From Maritimibacter sp. (lineage in GTDB: Bacteria; Pseudomonadota; Alphaproteobacteria; Rhodobacterales; Rhodobacteraceae), in contig CP051232.1 in assembly GCA_017792445.1 (NCBI GenBank), positions 2,330,001 through 2,394,000 on the forward strand: 64,000 nucleotides of DNA, given 5' to 3'. This document shows, piece after piece, positions 42,686 through 55,002 of this stretch. The notes below the pieces were generated by a model. That model worked only from the letters and a program-made list of their open reading frames with translations, ran no database searches and was not told the DNA's origin. Each line of letters starts with the position of its first letter. Position 1 is the stretch's first letter. The position numbers and the translations under genes are program-made.

Positions 42686-45643
42686 TCACGCGAAGTGGCG
42701 GACGTTTCGCGGGTGGCTTCGCATGTTCGCCGCGGCGCTTTGCGGGGTCGGCTGCGGCGGGGGCGGCGGTGTGTCTTTCGGGGTCAGCCGTTCGCGCAGC
42801 AGCGACAGGGGGTGCGCGCGCAGGGTCAGACGGAACGAGACGTAGTCCTCGACCACCTCTTCGCCCAGCGTCATCGCGGGGAGCGCCACCGCGGGTTCAC
42901 GGATGCCCTCGCCGTCGAGATCGCCCTTGAACAGGGGCAGCTCGCCGCTGTCGGGCAGGGCGCGGGCGGCCCAGAGCGCCTGACGGCGGGGGATTTTCAG
43001 GCCGGCGAAGGCGTCCGCCTCTGCCAGTGTCCGCAGGTGTTTCGAGGCAAGGCCTGCGCGGCGCCAGACATCCTCGACCGCGCGATAGCCGTTGCGGCGG
43101 GTGGCGATCAGCCACTGGGCGTCTTCCTCGGGCAGCGCCCGGATCTGCCGGAAGCCCAGCCGCAGGGCCAGATCGCCTTCGTCGGTGCGTTCCAGCGCGT
43201 TGTCCCAGAAGCTGCGGTTGATATCGACGGGGCGGACTTCGACCCCGTGTTCGCGGGCGTCGCGGATGATCTGGGCGGGGGCGTAGAAGCCCATCGGCTG
43301 GGCGTTCAGCAGGGCGCAGGCGAAGACCGCCGGGTGGTGATGCTTGAGCCAGGCCGAGGCGTAGACCAGCAGCGCGAAGCTGGCGGCGTGGCTTTCGGGG
43401 AACCCGTACGAGCCGAACCCCTCGATCTGCGAGAAGCAGCGCTCGGCGAAGTCGCTCTCGTACCCGTTGTCACGCATGCCGTTCAGAAAGCGGGCGCGGA
43501 ATTCGCTGACGTTGCCGTGCTTTTTGAAGGTGGCAAGCGAGCGGCGCAGTCGGTCGGCCTCGTCCGGAGTGAAACCGGCGCCGGTGATCGCGATCTGCAT
43601 CGCCTGTTCCTGGAACAGCGGCACCCCCAGCGTCTTGCCCAGCACCTTGCCCAGTTCGTCCGACGGGAAGGTGACCTGTTCCTCGCCGTTCCGCCGCCGC
43701 AGGTAAGGATGCACCATGTCGCCCTGGATCGGGCCGGGGCGGATGATCGCCACCTCGATCACCAGGTCGTAGAAGCAGCGCGGCCGCATCCGGGGCAGAA
43801 AGTTCATCTGCGCGCGGCTTTCCACCTGGAACACGCCCAGACTGTCGGCCTTGCACAGCATGTCATAGACGCCGGGATCTTCGGGCGGCAGGCTGGCGAG
43901 GTCGTAGTCGATGCCGTGGTGTTCGCGGATCAGGTCGAAGGCCTTGCGGATGCAGGTCAGCATTCCCAGCGCCAGGACGTCGACCTTGAGGATTCCCAAG
44001 GCGTCGATGTCGTCCTTGTCCCACGGGATCACCGTGCGGTCCTCCATCGTCGCGTTCTCGACCGGGCACAGCTCGTCCAGCCGTCCCTCGGTCATGATGA
44101 AGCCGCCGACGTGCTGGGACAGGTGGCGGGGGAAGCCGATCACCTCGTGGATCAGCGCCATGGTTTGCTGCAGGTGGCGGTCGGCGGGGTCGAGGCCGAT
44201 CTCGCGGAACCGTTTCTCTTCGACCGCGTCGGCCGAGAAGAAACCCCAAAGTTGCGAGCTGAGCGCGCCGATGGTGTCCTCGGTCAGGCCCATGGCGCGG
44301 CCGACCTCGCGGATGGCGCGCTTGCCGCGATAGTGGATCACCGTGGCGCAAAGCCCGGCGCGGTGGCGGCCGTAGCGGTCGTAGATGTGCTGGATCACCT
44401 CTTCGCGGCGCTCGTGTTCGAAATCGACGTCGATGTCGGGCGGCTCGTCGCGGGCTTCGGACACGAAACGCTCGAAGACCATCGTCCCGATCTCGGGCGA
44501 GACCGAGGTCACGCCGAGACAGTAGCAGACCACCGAGTTCGCCGCCGAGCCGCGACCCTGACAGAGGATGTCGCGTGACCGGGCGAAGGCCACGACGTCG
44601 TGAACCGTCAGGAAGTAGGGTTCGTATTTCAGTTTGGCGATCAGGGCGAGTTCATGGGCCAGAAGGTCGCGCACCTTCTGCGGCGCACCTGCGGGATAGC
44701 GGCGCTCCAGCCCGGCGTGGGCGAGGCGGGACAGGCGGTCGGACGGGGTCTCGTTCCCGGCGATCTCGGACGGGTATTCATAGCGCAACTGGTCGAGATC
44801 GAAGGCGCAGCGCGCGGCGATCTCGGAAGTGCGGGAGACGGCGTCTTCGTGGCCCTCGAACAGGTGCAGCATCTCGGGTTCGCCGCGCAGCCGCTGTTCG
44901 GAATTGGCCAGCGCGGCGCGGCCCAGCTGGTCGACGCGTACGCCTTCGCGGATGGCGGTCAGAACGTCGGTCAGCTTGCGCCGCGCGCCGTGGTGCATCA
45001 CGGGCGCGGCAGAGGCGGCGGCGGGCAGGCCGAGATCCGCCGCCAGCGCGGCGAGGCGGGCGAAGCGGGCGCTGTCCTGTCCGTCGTAATGGGGGGCCAT
45101 CAGCAGGGTGACCTGACCGGGGAAGCGGTTCGACAGCCGTTCGGCGCGGGCGCGCCAGTCGCCCGGCGCGTGCCCGGCGGGGTGCAGCAACATCTCCTGC
45201 CCTTCACCCCATTCAAGCAGGTCCTCGAACCGCAGGTCGCATTCCCCCTTCGGCGCGCGCAGGCGGCCGGCCGAGATCATCCGGCTGAGCCGGGCCCATG
45301 TGGCGCGGTCGCGCGGCAGGCAGGTGACGGTGAAGCCGTCGGTCAGGACGATGCGGGCCGCCGGGACCAGCCGGGGGACATGAAAGATCGGCGCCGAGGG
45401 CGGATCGGGCAGGTGCGCGGGCTTCGGCGGGCCGATTGGGTCGACGGCCTGCCGCAGCCGGACCTCGCGCGCGATCTCTTTCGTCTGGGTATGGGCGCGG
45501 ACGATTCCCGCCACCGAGTTGACGTCGGCGATGGCCACCGCCTCGATCCCCAGAATGGCGGCGCGCGCCATGTATTCCTCGGGGTGCGAGCCGCCGGTGA
45601 GGAAGGTGAAGTTGGAGGTGGCGTCGAGTTCGGCGAAGGACAT
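42686..45643 (-). CDS. dnaE2: Error-prone DNA polymerase DnaE2 lacking the C-terminal OB domain
   Basis: A 985-residue C-family polymerase used in SOS mutagenesis. The PHP domain opens FAELDATSNFTFLTGGSHPEEY. The palm has the catalytic Asp pair in PDIDVDF and a third in KVDVLALGM. The thumb, the fingers, a helix-hairpin-helix part (GSYGFPESHAASFALLVYASAWLK) and the segment ending RAHPLSLLRERLTP follow. After that the usual OB-fold domain of roughly 100 residues is missing; a Pro/Gln-rich linker leads straight to HPRNVRHFA. No imuA or imuB lies adjacent. The ATG at 45643 is preferred because the GTG at 45661 overlaps the LexA box. Confidence 0.9.
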   Translation of the reverse strand: MSFAELDATSNFTFLTGGSHPEEYMARAAILGIEAVAIADVNSVAGIVRAHTQTKEIAREVRLRQAVDPIGPPKPAHLPDPPSAPIFHVPRLVPAARIVLTDGFTVTCLPRDRATWARLSRMISAGRLRAPKGECDLRFEDLLEWGEGQEMLLHPAGHAPGDWRARAERLSNRFPGQVTLLMAPHYDGQDSARFARLAALAADLGLPAAASAAPVMHHGARRKLTDVLTAIREGVRVDQLGRAALANSEQRLRGEPEMLHLFEGHEDAVSRTSEIAARCAFDLDQLRYEYPSEIAGNETPSDRLSRLAHAGLERRYPAGAPQKVRDLLAHELALIAKLKYEPYFLTVHDVVAFARSRDILCQGRGSAANSVVCYCLGVTSVSPEIGTMVFERFVSEARDEPPDIDVDFEHERREEVIQHIYDRYGRHRAGLCATVIHYRGKRAIREVGRAMGLTEDTIGALSSQLWGFFSADAVEEKRFREIGLDPADRHLQQTMALIHEVIGFPRHLSQHVGGFIMTEGRLDELCPVENATMEDRTVIPWDKDDIDALGILKVDVLALGMLTCIRKAFDLIREHHGIDYDLASLPPEDPGVYDMLCKADSLGVFQVESRAQMNFLPRMRPRCFYDLVIEVAIIRPGPIQGDMVHPYLRRRNGEEQVTFPSDELGKVLGKTLGVPLFQEQAMQIAITGAGFTPDEADRLRRSLATFKKHGNVSEFRARFLNGMRDNGYESDFAERCFSQIEGFGSYGFPESHAASFALLVYASAWLKHHHPAVFACALLNAQPMGFYAPAQIIRDAREHGVEVRPVDINRSFWDNALERTDEGDLALRLGFRQIRALPEEDAQWLIATRRNGYRAVEDVWRRAGLASKHLRTLAEADAFAGLKIPRRQALWAARALPDSGELPLFKGDLDGEGIREPAVALPAMTLGEEVVEDYVSFRLTLRAHPLSLLRERLTPKDTPPPPPQPTPQSAAANMRSHPRNVRHFA

Positions 45644-45655
45644 GGCATGAAGTAT

Positions 45656-45670
45656 ATTCACGTTTTGTTC
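45656..45670 (-). promoter_or_regulatory. LexA (SOS) box of dnaE2
   Basis: On the minus strand GAAC-AAAACGT-GAAT matches the alphaproteobacterial LexA site GAAC-N7-GAAC (equal to GTTC-N7-GTTC) with one mismatch, 13 bases before the dnaE2 start. It implies repression by LexA and induction by DNA damage. Confidence 0.75.
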
Positions 45671-45698
45671 TCATTGCGAGTCCATGTTCCGGGCAGTT

Positions 45699-46046
45699 TC
45701 AGGAGTCGGAAAGACAGTCGTCGGGGACCCATCCCGCCGCGCCGTCCGAGGTGCGGCAGAAGGACCAGCCAAGGCGGCGGGCGGTGATCGTCAGGGTGTC
45801 CCCCGCGGCCACGGTCAGCTCGGTTGTATCGAAATCGTCGATGGCGCGGCCCTCGCCGCCCCCGGAACCGATGACCACCGCGTCGACCACGGCATCGGGC
45901 AGCCAGCCGCCCAAGCCCTTCGCATCGGTGCACCAGCGCCAGCCGGGATACTCGTCATCCAGCGGTCCGAGGGTGAGGGGATCGCCGGCCCTGACGTGCA
46001 GGGCCGGATCGTAGCTTTTGGTCCAGGCCTTGACGACCCGGGCCAC
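45699..46046 (-). CDS. Small cytoplasmic protein with two SH3-like domains
   Basis: A 115-residue protein. Two SH3-like units are visible: VKAWTKSYDPALHVRAGDPLTLGPLD...GWRWCTDAKGLGGWLP (residues ~4-55) and FDTTELTVAAGDTLTITARRLGWSFCRTSDGAAGWVP (~65-110). The ALYDY-like opening and the WxxC...GWxP ends are the variant SH3 type. The start is GTG at 46046, one base past the lpdA stop, so it is translationally coupled to the E3 gene. It may bind a ligand or peptide; no function is known. Confidence 0.72.
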   Translation of the reverse strand: MARVVKAWTKSYDPALHVRAGDPLTLGPLDDEYPGWRWCTDAKGLGGWLPDAVVDAVVIGSGGGEGRAIDDFDTTELTVAAGDTLTITARRLGWSFCRTSDGAAGWVPDDCLSDS

Positions 46047-46047
46047 G

Positions 46048-47436
46048 TCAGACGTGGATCGGGCCGTCACCGCAGGCGAGCGCCGCCTCTCGCACGGCTT
46101 CCGAGTAGGTCGGGTGCGCGTGGCAGGTGCGGGCGACATCCTCGGCGGCGGCGCCGAATTCCATCGCAACGCAGATCTCGTGGATCAGGTCGCCGGCGCC
46201 GGGGCCGATGATGTGACAGCCAAGAACGCGGTCGGTGTCCTTGTCGGCAAGGATCTTCACGAAACCGTCCGCCGCGAAGTTGGCCTTGGCGCGGCCGTTG
46301 CCCATGAAGGGGAACTTGCCGACCTTGTAGGCACGGCCCTCCTGCTTGAGAGCTTCTTCGGTGGCGCCCACGGCGGCGACTTCGGGCCAGGTGTAGACGA
46401 CCGAGGGGATCACGTCATAGTTCACGTGTCCCGCCTGACCGGCGATGATCTCGGCGGCGGCGAAGCCCTCGTCCTCGGCCTTGTGGGCCAGCATCGGGCC
46501 AACGATGCAGTCACCGATGGCGTAGACGCCCTTCACGCTGGTGGCGAAGTGGCCGTCGGTCTTGATCTGGCCGCGCTCGGTCATCTCGACGCCAAGCGCT
46601 TCGAGCCCCAGACCGTCGACATAGGGACGGCGGCCGGTGGCGACCAGCACGGTGTCGGCCTCGACCGTCGCCTCGCTGTCGTCCTTCTTCAGCTTGTAGG
46701 TCACCTTGGCCTTGGTCTTGGTGGCCTCGACCTTCTGCACGGCGGCGCCCATGACGAATTCCAGCCCCTGCTTCTTCAGGGTGCGCTGGAAGGTCTTGGA
46801 CACCTCGGCGTCCATGCCGGGGGTGATGTTGTCGAGGAATTCGATCACCGTCACCTCGGCGCCGAGGCGCTTGTAGACCGAACCCAGTTCAAGGCCGATG
46901 ACGCCGGCGCCGATCACCACGAGTTTCTTCGGGATCTTGCCCAGTTCAAGCGCACCGGTGGAGGTCACGACAACCTTTTCGTCGACCTCGACGCCCGGCA
47001 GCGAGCTGGCCTCGGATCCCGAGGCGATGATGATGTTCTTCGCTTCGTGGACCTCGTCGCCGACCTTGACCTTGCCGGCCTCGGGGATCGAACCCCAGCC
47101 CTTCAGCCAGTCGATCTTGTTCTTCTTGAACAGGAACTCGATGCCCTTGGTGTTCTGGCCGATCACGTCGTCCTTGTAGGACAGCATCTGTTTCCAATCG
47201 ACCGAGGGGGATTTGCCCTTCAGGCCCATCTTGGCGAAGTTCTCTTCCGCTTCGTGCAACTGGTGGCTGGCGTGCAGCAGTGCCTTCGAGGGGATACAGC
47301 CGACGTTCAGACAGGTGCCGCCAAGGGTTTCGCGGCCCTCGACGCAGGCGGTCTTGAGACCCAGCTGGGCGCAGCGGATGGCGGCGACGTAGCCGCCGGG
47401 GCCCGCGCCGATGACGATGACGTCGTATTGTGCCAT
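46048..47436 (-). CDS. lpdA: Dihydrolipoyl dehydrogenase (E3)
   Basis: A 462-residue flavoenzyme that reoxidises lipoyl groups of 2-oxo acid dehydrogenases with NAD. The FAD motif is [13 protein letters not shown]. The redox disulfide is [13 protein letters not shown]. The NAD motif is [13 protein letters not shown], and the catalytic His-Glu lies in [11 protein letters not shown]. It is the third enzymatic gene of the 2-oxoglutarate dehydrogenase operon after sucA and odhB, with the MAPEG and 87-residue genes between. The close repeat copy F lies in front of it. Confidence 0.95.
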   Translation of the reverse strand: MAQYDVIVIGAGPGGYVAAIRCAQLGLKTACVEGRETLGGTCLNVGCIPSKALLHASHQLHEAEENFAKMGLKGKSPSVDWKQMLSYKDDVIGQNTKGIEFLFKKNKIDWLKGWGSIPEAGKVKVGDEVHEAKNIIIASGSEASSLPGVEVDEKVVVTSTGALELGKIPKKLVVIGAGVIGLELGSVYKRLGAEVTVIEFLDNITPGMDAEVSKTFQRTLKKQGLEFVMGAAVQKVEATKTKAKVTYKLKKDDSEATVEADTVLVATGRRPYVDGLGLEALGVEMTERGQIKTDGHFATSVKGVYAIGDCIVGPMLAHKAEDEGFAAAEIIAGQAGHVNYDVIPSVVYTWPEVAAVGATEEALKQEGRAYKVGKFPFMGNGRAKANFAADGFVKILADKDTDRVLGCHIIGPGAGDLIHEICVAMEFGAAAEDVARTCHAHPTYSEAVREAALACGDGPIHV

Positions 47437-47463
47437 GTTCGTTTTCCTTTCCTAGGCCGGGGA

Positions 47464-47526
47464 GGGGGCTCTGCCCCCGCCGCGCGTGCCGCGCGGCCCC
47501 CCGGGATATTTTCAGACAGAAGAAGG
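47464..47526 (+). repeat. Dispersed two-module 3'-end repeat, copy F
   Basis: GGGGGCTCTGCCCCC hairpin, a GCGCG-rich second hairpin, then CCCCCGGGATATTTTC and a GAAGAAGG tail. The tail overlaps the last codons and stop of the MAPEG gene on the opposite strand, so it encodes its Pro-Ser-Ser ending. It is oriented against the local genes. Confidence 0.75.
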
Positions 47527-47937
47527 TGCGAGAAGCGCAGCCAGCAACAGAAGGCCGGTGGCAACCCACCCGAGGCCGAAGATGACAGAGCGCCACGGCA
47601 CCCAGCCAAGCGCGTAGGCGGGGACATAGGCGATGCGGGCGGCGAGGTAGATCCACGCCAGAGTGGCGGTATAGCCAGAGGACGCGCCGGCCAGTGTGAT
47701 CGCGATGGTCGCGATGGCGAACAGCAGCAGCGCCTCGTTATGGTTGTTGTAGGCGCGGGCAAGGCGGCCGGTGGGCACGCTGACCTGTTCCATCAGCGGC
47801 TTCTTCAGCCGGTGCGGATCGCGCGGCGACAGCGTCTTGCCGGTGCCCAGTTCCAGATTGGCGGGCACGGCGTAGAACACCAGCTGCAGCATGTGCCAGA
47901 TGGCGGCGAGAAGAAGGACCTTGAGTTCAATCGTCAT
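47512..47937 (-). CDS. MAPEG-family membrane protein
   Basis: A 141-residue protein with four membrane helices. The family signature is the segment RLARAYNNHNEALLLFAIATIA (residues ~58-79). PRDPHRLKKPLMEQVSVPTGR is the loop before it. MAPEG proteins include glutathione transferases and related membrane enzymes; in bacteria most are uncharacterised. It sits in the odh operon between the 87-residue gene and lpdA. Its C-terminus lies in repeat copy F. Confidence 0.85.
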   Translation of the reverse strand: MTIELKVLLLAAIWHMLQLVFYAVPANLELGTGKTLSPRDPHRLKKPLMEQVSVPTGRLARAYNNHNEALLLFAIATIAITLAGASSGYTATLAWIYLAARIAYVPAYALGWVPWRSVIFGLGWVATGLLLLAALLAPSSV

Positions 47938-47940
47938 GGA

Positions 47941-48204
47941 TCAGAGGGTGTCCAGCATGTGGGTTTCGCTGGTGGTGACGCCTGCGCGTCCCTCCATCAG
48001 GTCGGTGCGCAGACCGTCGGCATAGGCGCGGGCCTTTTTCGGGTCATTCACACCGAACAGAACCCAGGCGGTATCCGTGGTGCCCGCCTCGCGCCAGATC
48101 TGCAACACCGTCAGTCCCGCCTGACCGCGGCGCTCGTCGTCGTCGTCGAAGGCCGATTTCCAGCGGTCGAAGTCCTCGAAGGCGATGCGGCAGAGCATCT
48201 GCAT
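47941..48204 (-). CDS. Small dimeric alpha/beta-barrel-like protein
   Basis: An 87-residue protein. The pattern MLCRIAFEDFDRWKSAFDDDDERRGQAGLTVLQIWREAGTTDTAWVLFGVNDPKKARAYADGLRTD is that of the ferredoxin-like dimeric alpha/beta barrel group, in which small monooxygenases and cyclases are found. No catalytic residues can be named. It begins 78 bases after the odhB stop and is followed three bases later by the MAPEG gene. Confidence 0.6.
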   Translation of the reverse strand: MQMLCRIAFEDFDRWKSAFDDDDERRGQAGLTVLQIWREAGTTDTAWVLFGVNDPKKARAYADGLRTDLMEGRAGVTTSETHMLDTL

Positions 48205-48282
48205 GGCGCGGTTCCTCGTGCTGGCTGCGGTGGCGGGAACGGCCCGCCCCCGAAAACAGGGGCAGGCCGATGCGTGCGGTGC

Positions 48283-49818
48283 TTACAGGTCCATCAGCAG
48301 GCGGCGCGGATCCTCGAGCGCTTCCTTGACGCGCACAAGGAAGGTCACCGCGCCTTTGCCGTCGACGATCCGGTGGTCGTAGGACAGCGCAAGGTACATC
48401 ATCGGGCGGGCGACGATCTGGCCATCCACCACCATCGGGCGCTGCTGGATCTTGTGCATCCCGAGGATACCCGACTGCGGCGGGTTCAGGATCGGCGAGG
48501 ACATCAGCGAGCCGTAGACGCCGCCGTTCGACAGGGTGAAGGTGCCTCCCTGCATGTCGGCCATCGACAGCTTGCCGTCGCGGGCCTTCACGCCAAGCTC
48601 GGCGATCTTCTTCTCGATCTCGGCGAAGGACATCTGGTCGGCGTCGCGCACAACCGGCACCACAAGGCCGGTCGGCGTGCCCACGGCGACGCCCATGTGA
48701 ACGAAGTTCTTGTACACGATGTCGGTGCCGTCGATCTCGGCGTTGACGTCCGGGACCTCTTTCAGGGCGTGGATACAGGCCTTGGTGAAGAAGGACATGA
48801 AGCCAAGCTTCACACCGTGCTTCTTCTCGAACAGGTCCTTGTATTCCGACCGCAGGTCCATGACCGCGCCCATGTCGACCTCGTTATAGGTGGTCAGCAT
48901 GGCGGCGGTGTTCTGGGCGTCCTTCAGGCGGCGCGCGATGGTCTGGCGCAGGCGGGTCATCTTGACCCGCTCTTCGCGGTCGGCATCGGCGGCGGTCGAC
49001 GGAGCGCGCGGCGCGGGCTTCGCGGCCGGGGCGGGCGCGGCCTTGGGCGCCGAGGCGGCCTTCAGCACGTCTTCCTTCATGATGCGGCCGTCCTTGCCGG
49101 TGCCGGTCACCTGATCGGGCGACAGACCCTTTTCGGCCATCAGCTTCTTCGCCGACGGCGCATCTTCGACATCCTTGCCACCCGATGCGGCAGGGGCGGC
49201 GGCGGGCGCGTCGGCCTTGGCGGCGGCGGCCGGCGCGGCGGCGCCGGAACCCGACGAGAGCACGGCCAGCTGGCCGCCGGCCTCGACGGTGTCACCTTCG
49301 TTCTTCAGGATCTCGGTCAGCGTGCCAGAGGCGGGCGCGGGAACCTCGACCGACACCTTGTCGGTTTCCAGCTCGCACAGCATCTCGTCCTGGCTGACGC
49401 TGTCGCCGACCTTCTTGAACCACGTCGCGACGGTGGCCTCGGTCACGCTTTCGCCAAGCGTGGGGACCATGACGTCGACGCTTTCGCCGCCGGATGCGGC
49501 GGGGGCGGCGGCGGACTTGACCTCTTCGACATACTCGGCGTCCTGCTCGACCTTGGCGGCAGAGCCGCCCGACGCGGACGCGCCTTCCGAGATGGTGGCC
49601 AGCAGGGCGTCGACACCCACCGTCTCACCCTCGGCTGCGACGATCTCGCCAAGGGTGCCGGCGGCGGGCGAGGGAACCTCGACCGTCACCTTGTCGGTTT
49701 CCAGCTCGCACAGCATTTCGTCGACCGCCACGCTGTCGCCTGGTTTCTTGAACCAGGTCGCGACGGTGGCTTCGGTGACGCTTTCGCCCAGGGTGGGCAC
49801 GCGGACTTCGGTGCTCAT
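48283..49818 (-). CDS. odhB: Dihydrolipoyllysine-residue succinyltransferase (E2 of 2-oxoglutarate dehydrogenase) with two lipoyl domains
   Basis: A 511-residue E2. Two lipoyl domains are visible, each with the lipoyl-Lys motif [10 protein letters not shown] or [10 protein letters not shown] (about residues 44 and 146), joined by Ala/Pro-rich linkers. The E1/E3-binding domain follows ([33 protein letters not shown]). The catalytic core ends with [17 protein letters not shown] (HxxxDG). It transfers succinyl from lipoate to CoA. Most E2o proteins have only one lipoyl domain; two give a length near 510. It starts 11 bases after the sucA stop. Confidence 0.94.
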   Translation of the reverse strand: MSTEVRVPTLGESVTEATVATWFKKPGDSVAVDEMLCELETDKVTVEVPSPAAGTLGEIVAAEGETVGVDALLATISEGASASGGSAAKVEQDAEYVEEVKSAAAPAASGGESVDVMVPTLGESVTEATVATWFKKVGDSVSQDEMLCELETDKVSVEVPAPASGTLTEILKNEGDTVEAGGQLAVLSSGSGAAAPAAAAKADAPAAAPAASGGKDVEDAPSAKKLMAEKGLSPDQVTGTGKDGRIMKEDVLKAASAPKAAPAPAAKPAPRAPSTAADADREERVKMTRLRQTIARRLKDAQNTAAMLTTYNEVDMGAVMDLRSEYKDLFEKKHGVKLGFMSFFTKACIHALKEVPDVNAEIDGTDIVYKNFVHMGVAVGTPTGLVVPVVRDADQMSFAEIEKKIAELGVKARDGKLSMADMQGGTFTLSNGGVYGSLMSSPILNPPQSGILGMHKIQQRPMVVDGQIVARPMMYLALSYDHRIVDGKGAVTFLVRVKEALEDPRRLLMDL

Positions 49819-49829
49819 GGTGTCTACTC

Positions 49830-52781
<2,952 letters not shown>

Positions 52782-52902
52782 CGGGACTCACCCAGGGGTT
52801 CAGGAGTTTCTAGCGTTGCATGTAGGTCGTTAACGTAACGGCGGTTAAGGAAACCGCACCGGCTGTCGTGGCGGACGTACCGGAATTGTGAGGCGGCGAA
52901 GG

Positions 52903-53433
52903 TCATCGCGCCCCCTTCGGGGGCACCGGGCCCCACTCGTTTTCATGCGGCTGGGTCGGGCGGGTCAGCCACCACAGCACCAGCAGCGGAGAAATGATAA
53001 GGACGAAGATCGCGAAAAGCAGCACCAGCCCGATGCCATTGCCCAGCAGCACGCCGATGTTGCCGCTTAGGACCGGGCCGAAGCCATAGACGAACCCGAG
53101 GAAGGTGGTGATGCCGACCATCACGATCAACGGATACAGCAGGTACAGCCCGGATCGGCCCGCGTCGTGCATCCGGCGCCAACCGACGGCGAGCGCAGGG
53201 ATCAGGGTTGCCAGCGAGAAGATCCGGCCCAGAACCGACCGCACCTCGACATCGTAGACGCCCGGGGCGCGTTCGACTTCAACCGTGCCGAACAGCGCGC
53301 CGTCGACGAAGCCCAGCACGACGCTGCCCAGGAACAGGAACAGGGCGAACCACCAGTATTCCGGACGGCGGGCGCGGCCCGAGAACGTCGCGTATTTCGA
53401 GAAGCAGGTTTTGACGGCGTCCTGGAAACTCAT
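52903..53433 (-). CDS. DUF805 membrane protein
   Basis: A 176-residue protein with four membrane helices. The family signature is FSGRARRPEYWWFALF near the N-terminus, then GWRRMHDAGRSGLYLLYPL in the middle (R-R-x-H-D-x-x-R-S-G). DUF805 proteins are inner-membrane proteins of unknown function. The start overlaps the stop of the preceding 222-residue gene by four bases (ATGA). The 121 bases to sucA hold no gene. Confidence 0.85.
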   Translation of the reverse strand: MSFQDAVKTCFSKYATFSGRARRPEYWWFALFLFLGSVVLGFVDGALFGTVEVERAPGVYDVEVRSVLGRIFSLATLIPALAVGWRRMHDAGRSGLYLLYPLIVMVGITTFLGFVYGFGPVLSGNIGVLLGNGIGLVLLFAIFVLIISPLLVLWWLTRPTQPHENEWGPVPPKGAR

Positions 53434-54098
53434 GGTGCCTCCTCGTACCGGACGAACAGCTGCACCGAGGCGCCGCCAAGCGGCGTCGTGTCGGTCAGGG
53501 TCGGGTAGAACATGCGCACGCCGATCACCGCGACCTCGGCCACCCCGACCGGGCGGATCGCGGACTTGTTGCGCGCGAACCCATAGGCCATGCGGCTGGG
53601 CCCGACTTCGACCGGTTCGGCGGGAAGCGCGTCTTCGAAATCCGGCAGGGCCGTCGCGACCAGACTGCACTGAACCACATTCGGGCCGTCCGGGCCGCTT
53701 GCCGAGATCAGCAGGTTGCGGTCGCCGTTCACCAGCGCAGTTGTCCCGCGCAGTCGTTCTGCAAGGACGTGGGCTTCGTCCAGGTACGCCTGCACCTCTG
53801 CCTCGTCCGAGAATTCAGAGGCGAACATATTGAGGGCCAGCGTAACCTCGGCCGTCGCGTTCAGCGCACGGTCGTAGTCCTCGCCCTCGGTCACAACGGT
53901 CCAGCCCTGCGCCTCGAAACCCGTCACGGCGGTTTCGATCCCGTCACGGGCCATCAGGCAGGGCGACAACGCCTCGACCGGGGAAGCGGCATTTGCCGCG
54001 AAAGGAAGTCCCAGCGCAAGCGCCGCGCAGAATGCCGTAACGCGGCGGCCCCTGAGGACCGCCGCGCTGGCAACGCGATATGGCGCATGGCCGGGCAT
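53430..54098 (-). CDS. Secreted protein of unknown function in the suc block
   Basis: A 222-residue protein. The signal-like segment is VTAFCAALALGLPFAANA (residues ~20-37), preceded by a basic stretch. The mature part begins SPVEALSPCLMARDGIETAV and has a helix-strand pattern with a second cysteine in VVQCSLVATALP. The opening with Cys-Leu followed by a GFEAQGW-like segment resembles the two smaller secreted proteins between sucD and sucC. The only in-frame ATG is 54098, five bases after the sucD stop. Confidence 0.65.
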   Translation of the reverse strand: MPGHAPYRVASAAVLRGRRVTAFCAALALGLPFAANAASPVEALSPCLMARDGIETAVTGFEAQGWTVVTEGEDYDRALNATAEVTLALNMFASEFSDEAEVQAYLDEAHVLAERLRGTTALVNGDRNLLISASGPDGPNVVQCSLVATALPDFEDALPAEPVEVGPSRMAYGFARNKSAIRPVGVAEVAVIGVRMFYPTLTDTTPLGGASVQLFVRYEEAP

Positions 54099-54103
54099 CG
54101 GCG

Positions 54104-54985
54104 TCAGCCGATCGCCTTCAGCACGGCTTCGCCGAGCTGCGCGGGGCTGTCGGCAACGACGATCCCGGCGGATTTCATCGCCTCGATCTTCGATTCCGCG
54201 TCGCCCTGACCGCCCGAAACGATGGCGCCGGCATGACCCATGCGGCGGCCCGGAGGGGCGGTGCGGCCGGCGATGAAGCCAGCGGTCGGCTTCCAGCGGC
54301 CCTTCTTTTTCTCGTCCGCGAGGAACTGAGCGGCTTCTTCCTCGGCGGTGCCGCCGATCTCGCCGATCATGATGATCGACTCGGTCTCGTCATCGGCAAG
54401 GAACCATTCCAGCACGTCGATATGCTCGGTCCCCTTGATCGGGTCGCCGCCGATGCCGACGCAGGTGGACTGGCCAAGGCCGACGTCCGAGGTCTGCTTC
54501 ACGGCTTCGTAGGTCAGGGTGCCCGAGCGGGACACGACGCCGACGGATCCGCGGCGATGGATGTGACCCGGCATGATGCCGATCTTGCAGGCGTCCGGCG
54601 TGATGACACCGGGGCAGTTCGGGCCGATCAGGGTCGAGCTGGAGTTCACCAGCGCGCGCTTGACCTTCATCATGTCCAGCACCGGGATGCCTTCGGTGAT
54701 GCAGACGATCAGCGGGATCTCGGCGTCGATCGCTTCAAGGATCGAGTCGGCTGCGAAGGGGGGCGGAACGTAGATCACGGTCGCGTTCGCGCCGGTCTGA
54801 TGCACCGCCTCGTGGCAGGAATTGAACACCGGCAGGTCAAGGTGCGTCTGGCCGCCCTTTCCGGGGGTTACGCCGCCGACCATCTTGGTGCCGTAGGCGA
54901 TCGCCTGTTCCGAGTGGAAGGTCCCCTGCGAGCCGGTGAAGCCCTGACAGATGACCTTGGTGTTTTCGTCTACGAGGACTGCCAT
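54104..54985 (-). CDS. sucD: Succinate--CoA ligase, alpha subunit
   Basis: A 293-residue protein of the normal length. It binds CoA and carries the phosphohistidine in substrate-level phosphorylation, succinyl-CoA to succinate. The CoA-binding N-terminus reads [26 protein letters not shown]. The active His lies in [15 protein letters not shown]. The start at 54985 opens [14 protein letters not shown]; a longer frame adds a basic leader that is not part of the family. Unusually, two or three small secreted protein genes separate it from sucC. Confidence 0.95.
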   Translation of the reverse strand: MAVLVDENTKVICQGFTGSQGTFHSEQAIAYGTKMVGGVTPGKGGQTHLDLPVFNSCHEAVHQTGANATVIYVPPPFAADSILEAIDAEIPLIVCITEGIPVLDMMKVKRALVNSSSTLIGPNCPGVITPDACKIGIMPGHIHRRGSVGVVSRSGTLTYEAVKQTSDVGLGQSTCVGIGGDPIKGTEHIDVLEWFLADDETESIIMIGEIGGTAEEEAAQFLADEKKKGRWKPTAGFIAGRTAPPGRRMGHAGAIVSGGQGDAESKIEAMKSAGIVVADSPAQLGEAVLKAIG

Positions 54986-55002
54986 GTCTGTCCCTTTTTC
55001 CT

